Positions 5,002 through 6,840 of a DNA stretch of 6,840 nt are shown here, piece by piece. This DNA comes from Bacteroidales bacterium (GTDB lineage Bacteria; Bacteroidota; Bacteroidia; Bacteroidales; UBA7960): the NCBI GenBank assembly GCA_007131895.1, contig SLPR01000027.1, forward strand, positions 1 to 6,840, in the 5' to 3' direction. The notes under the pieces are model-generated. The model ran no database searches, was not told where the DNA came from, and saw only the letters and a list, made by a program, of their open reading frames with translations. Each line of letters begins with the position of its first letter. Position 1 is the first letter of the stretch. Both the position numbers and the translations under genes were made by a program.

Positions 5002-6783
5002 TTAATAACGTTTTCTGGGGGTATAATGGGTATGCAATAGATCATGAGATCTGTGCCCCAGAGGTTTATGAAGGAATGAGGTGTATATTTCATTCACCTC
5101 AGGATTCTCATGAGATTTGCGCAGCGTCATTTTCTCATCCTCTTCATAAATAGCTGCAGCCCGTTTCTTTCTGATTTCCATATTGGTAGGAATAGGCTGA
5201 CCACCGCCGCCGATACAACCGCCGGGGCATCCCATAACTTCCACAAAGTGATAATTGGCCACACCACTCTTAATGTTGTTCATCAATATTTTGGCATTGG
5301 CTAAGCCATGTGTTATAGCCACTTTTAGTTCAACTCCTTCAAGAAAGCTCCATTCGGGTTTGACATCCTTAATTTTTACAGAAGCCTCTTTAATGCCGTC
5401 CATACCTCTTACCGGTTTTATATTGAGGTTGGCAAAAGGAACTTCCCTACCCGTAACAATCTCATAGGCAGTACGTATTGCGGCCTCCATTACCCCTCCG
5501 GTATTCCCGAAGATTACAGCGGCACCGGTTGATTCTCCAAGGATACTGTCATATTTCTCATCATCGAGTTTCTCAAAGTCAATACCTGCCTGGTGTATCA
5601 TTCGCCCAAGTTCACGGGTAGTTAACACAAAGTCAACATCTTTGTATCCGCTGCCTCTCATCTCCGGCCTGTCAGCTTCATATTTCTTGGCAGTACAGGG
5701 CATGATCGAAACGACAACCATATCAGCAGGGTTCTTGTTGATTTTTTCTGCATAATACGTCTTGGCCAATGGCCCAAACATCTGCTGAGGCGACTTGCAG
5801 GTGGAAAGGTTATCGAGCATGTCCGGGAAAATGTGCTCCTGGAACTTAATCCATCCCGGGGAGCAACTGGTCATCATGGGTAATGCCACATCTTTTCCGT
5901 CTACCAATGCTTCTTTCAGCCGTGTGAGCAATTCGGTGCCTTCTTCCATAATGGTAAGGTCGGCAGTAAAGTCTGTATCCAGCACTTTATCGAAGCCTAA
6001 CCTGCGCAATGCTGCCACCATCTTACCGGTAGAGCGGTTGGGGCCAAGGCCAAATTCCTCGCTGATGGCCACCCTTGTGGCCGGAGCTGTTTGTACCACA
6101 ACGAATTTTTTAGGGTCGTAGATAGCGTCGAATACCTGGTCAATATAATTACGTTCAACCAATGAAGCGGTGGGGCAACGATTGATGCACTGCCCGCAAT
6201 TGGTACAAACCACGTCGTTCATGGGTTTGTCAAGGAACGTGGAAATTTTCATGTCCTTGCCTTTGTGGGTAACTGCCAGTGCACTTACAGATTGCAGTTC
6301 GGTGCAGGTCCGCACGCATCGCTGACAACGGATACACTTGGAGTCATCCTTTTCAATAGATGGGGACGAAATATCGATCTTATTGGTGGATTTCACATCC
6401 AGATAGACATGGTCGCCGGTGCGGTATTCATTGGACATCTCCTGCAATTCACAATAACCGCTTTTGAAACACTTGGTGCAATCGGCATTATGCTCAGAAA
6501 GCAGAAGCTCGATAATATTCTTCCTGGCTTGTCTTACTTTCATACTGTTGGTAAGGACTTCCATTCCTTCAGAAACCGGCGTTGCACATGAGGCGGGCAG
6601 CACCCTGTTTCCAACTTGTTCTACAACACAAACCCTGCAGTTTCCTGCTACACAGAGGTCGTCGTGGTGACACAGGGTAGGGATTTTGAAGTTCAACTGA
6701 CGGGCGGCCTCCAGAATGGAGGTTCCCTCGTCAACCGATACGTTCAGATTATTTATCTTAAGATTTACTTTATATTTACTCAT
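5002..6783 (-). CDS. hydA: [FeFe]-hydrogenase catalytic subunit of the multimeric NADH-linked (HydABC/Hnd) type
   Basis: This 593-residue subunit interconverts protons and H2 at an H-cluster. Domains in order: a [2Fe-2S] ferredoxin domain (C38, C49, C52, C66); a His-Cys [4Fe-4S] site (H98, C102, C105, C111); two [4Fe-4S] motifs (C150, C153, C156, C160 and C193, C196, C199, C203); the H-cluster domain with L1 TSCSPGW (305-311), L2 MPCTAKK (361-367) and L3 EVMGCPGGC (515-523); and a C-terminal small-subunit-like segment ending in KPLGHRSHDLLHTHY. The cluster layout fits HydA of trimeric or tetrameric NAD(P)-linked, often electron-bifurcating hydrogenases, whose partners HydB (NuoF-like) and HydC (NuoE-like) are not in the window. 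Position 308 is Ser (TCC) where the canonical H-cluster ligand Cys stands; the relay C307 is kept. The ATG is supported by AAGGAGA 8 nt upstream. A strong terminator follows. The protein is probably cytoplasmic, with no signal peptide. Confidence 0.96.
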   Translation of the reverse strand: MSKYKVNLKINNLNVSVDEGTSILEAARQLNFKIPTLCHHDDLCVAGNCRVCVVEQVGNRVLPASCATPVSEGMEVLTNSMKVRQARKNIIELLLSEHNADCTKCFKSGYCELQEMSNEYRTGDHVYLDVKSTNKIDISSPSIEKDDSKCIRCQRCVRTCTELQSVSALAVTHKGKDMKISTFLDKPMNDVVCTNCGQCINRCPTASLVERNYIDQVFDAIYDPKKFVVVQTAPATRVAISEEFGLGPNRSTGKMVAALRRLGFDKVLDTDFTADLTIMEEGTELLTRLKEALVDGKDVALPMMTSCSPGWIKFQEHIFPDMLDNLSTCKSPQQMFGPLAKTYYAEKINKNPADMVVVSIMPCTAKKYEADRPEMRGSGYKDVDFVLTTRELGRMIHQAGIDFEKLDDEKYDSILGESTGAAVIFGNTGGVMEAAIRTAYEIVTGREVPFANLNIKPVRGMDGIKEASVKIKDVKPEWSFLEGVELKVAITHGLANAKILMNNIKSGVANYHFVEVMGCPGGCIGGGGQPIPTNMEIRKKRAAAIYEEDEKMTLRKSHENPEVNEIYTSFLHKPLGHRSHDLLHTHYTPRKRY

Positions 6784-6791
6784 AGTTTTTT

Positions 6792-6798
6792 TCTCCTT
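6792..6798 (-). promoter_or_regulatory. Shine-Dalgarno sequence of hydA
   Basis: AAGGAGA on the minus strand lies 8 nt before the hydA ATG (6781-6783). It fixes the start and suggests high translation, since several neighbouring genes lack such a site. Confidence 0.8.
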
Positions 6799-6809
6799 AA
6801 TATAAATGA

Positions 6810-6840
6810 TTACCTCACTTTTATTCCCTCAGGATTGAGA
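6810..6840 (-). CDS. Possible 3' end of an upstream gene (perhaps hydB), partial
   Basis: One minus-strand frame runs open from the right edge for nine codons (LNPEGIKVR) to a TAA at 6810-6812, 26 nt before hydA. In related clusters the gene before hydA is often the NuoF-like hydB, and the short gap would fit an operon. The other two frames also stop inside this stretch (TGA at 6829-6831, TAA at 6821-6823), and nine residues cannot identify a family, so this remains tentative. Confidence 0.35.
   Translation of the reverse strand, partial: LNPEGIKVR

Noticed and set aside
4839..5093. Minus-strand open frame of 84 codons over the end of hydA
   Set aside because: It overlaps the hydA C-terminus in another frame and runs through the hydA terminator hairpin; it has no Shine-Dalgarno sequence and no recognisable domain.
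1..6840. CRISPR array, tRNA or rRNA gene, insertion sequence
   Set aside because: No regularly spaced repeats, no tRNA cloverleaf or rRNA core sequence, and no transposase or terminal inverted repeats were seen on either strand.

Overview
The window is a minus-strand block of [FeFe]-hydrogenase genes with the redox regulator Rex. It most likely comes from a fermentative anaerobe of the Bacteroidota. Three things suggest this: the AT-rich spacers, promoter-like TAnnTTTG elements with upstream TTTG-type boxes (the Bacteroidota -7/-33 signature), and Shine-Dalgarno sequences before only some genes. The assignment is inferred from sequence character, not from a search.

Reading in the direction of transcription (right to left), the window opens with what may be the last codons of an upstream gene (6810-6840). 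A complete catalytic hydrogenase subunit of the multimeric NADH-linked HydA type follows (5002-6783) and ends at a strong intrinsic terminator (about 4938-4980). An AT-rich spacer with a near-perfect Rex operator (4710-4727) precedes rex (3899-4549). After a 306-bp spacer with a second Rex operator (3737-3754) and promoter-like elements on both strands, a tight six-gene run begins: DRTGG protein 1, an RsbT/RsbW-like ATPase, a sensory-type [FeFe]-hydrogenase homologue with a C-terminal Fe-S domain, DRTGG protein 2, a PHP-family phosphoesterase, and a histidine-kinase-type ATPase cut off by the left edge.

The suggested logic is as follows. HydA makes or consumes H2, presumably with HydB/HydC partners outside the window. 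Rex senses NADH/NAD+ and probably controls itself and the six-gene operon. The operon encodes a second hydrogenase-like protein that keeps the four H-cluster cysteine ligands but has lost the proton-relay cysteine, which suits a sensor of H2 or redox state. It has no fused output domain, so any signal would have to pass in trans through the two separate GHKL ATPases, the PHP protein and the paired DRTGG proteins. This gene set recurs beside [FeFe] hydrogenases in anaerobes (related sensor proteins have been called HsfB or HydS), but I know of no worked-out mechanism. It is the most interesting object in the window.
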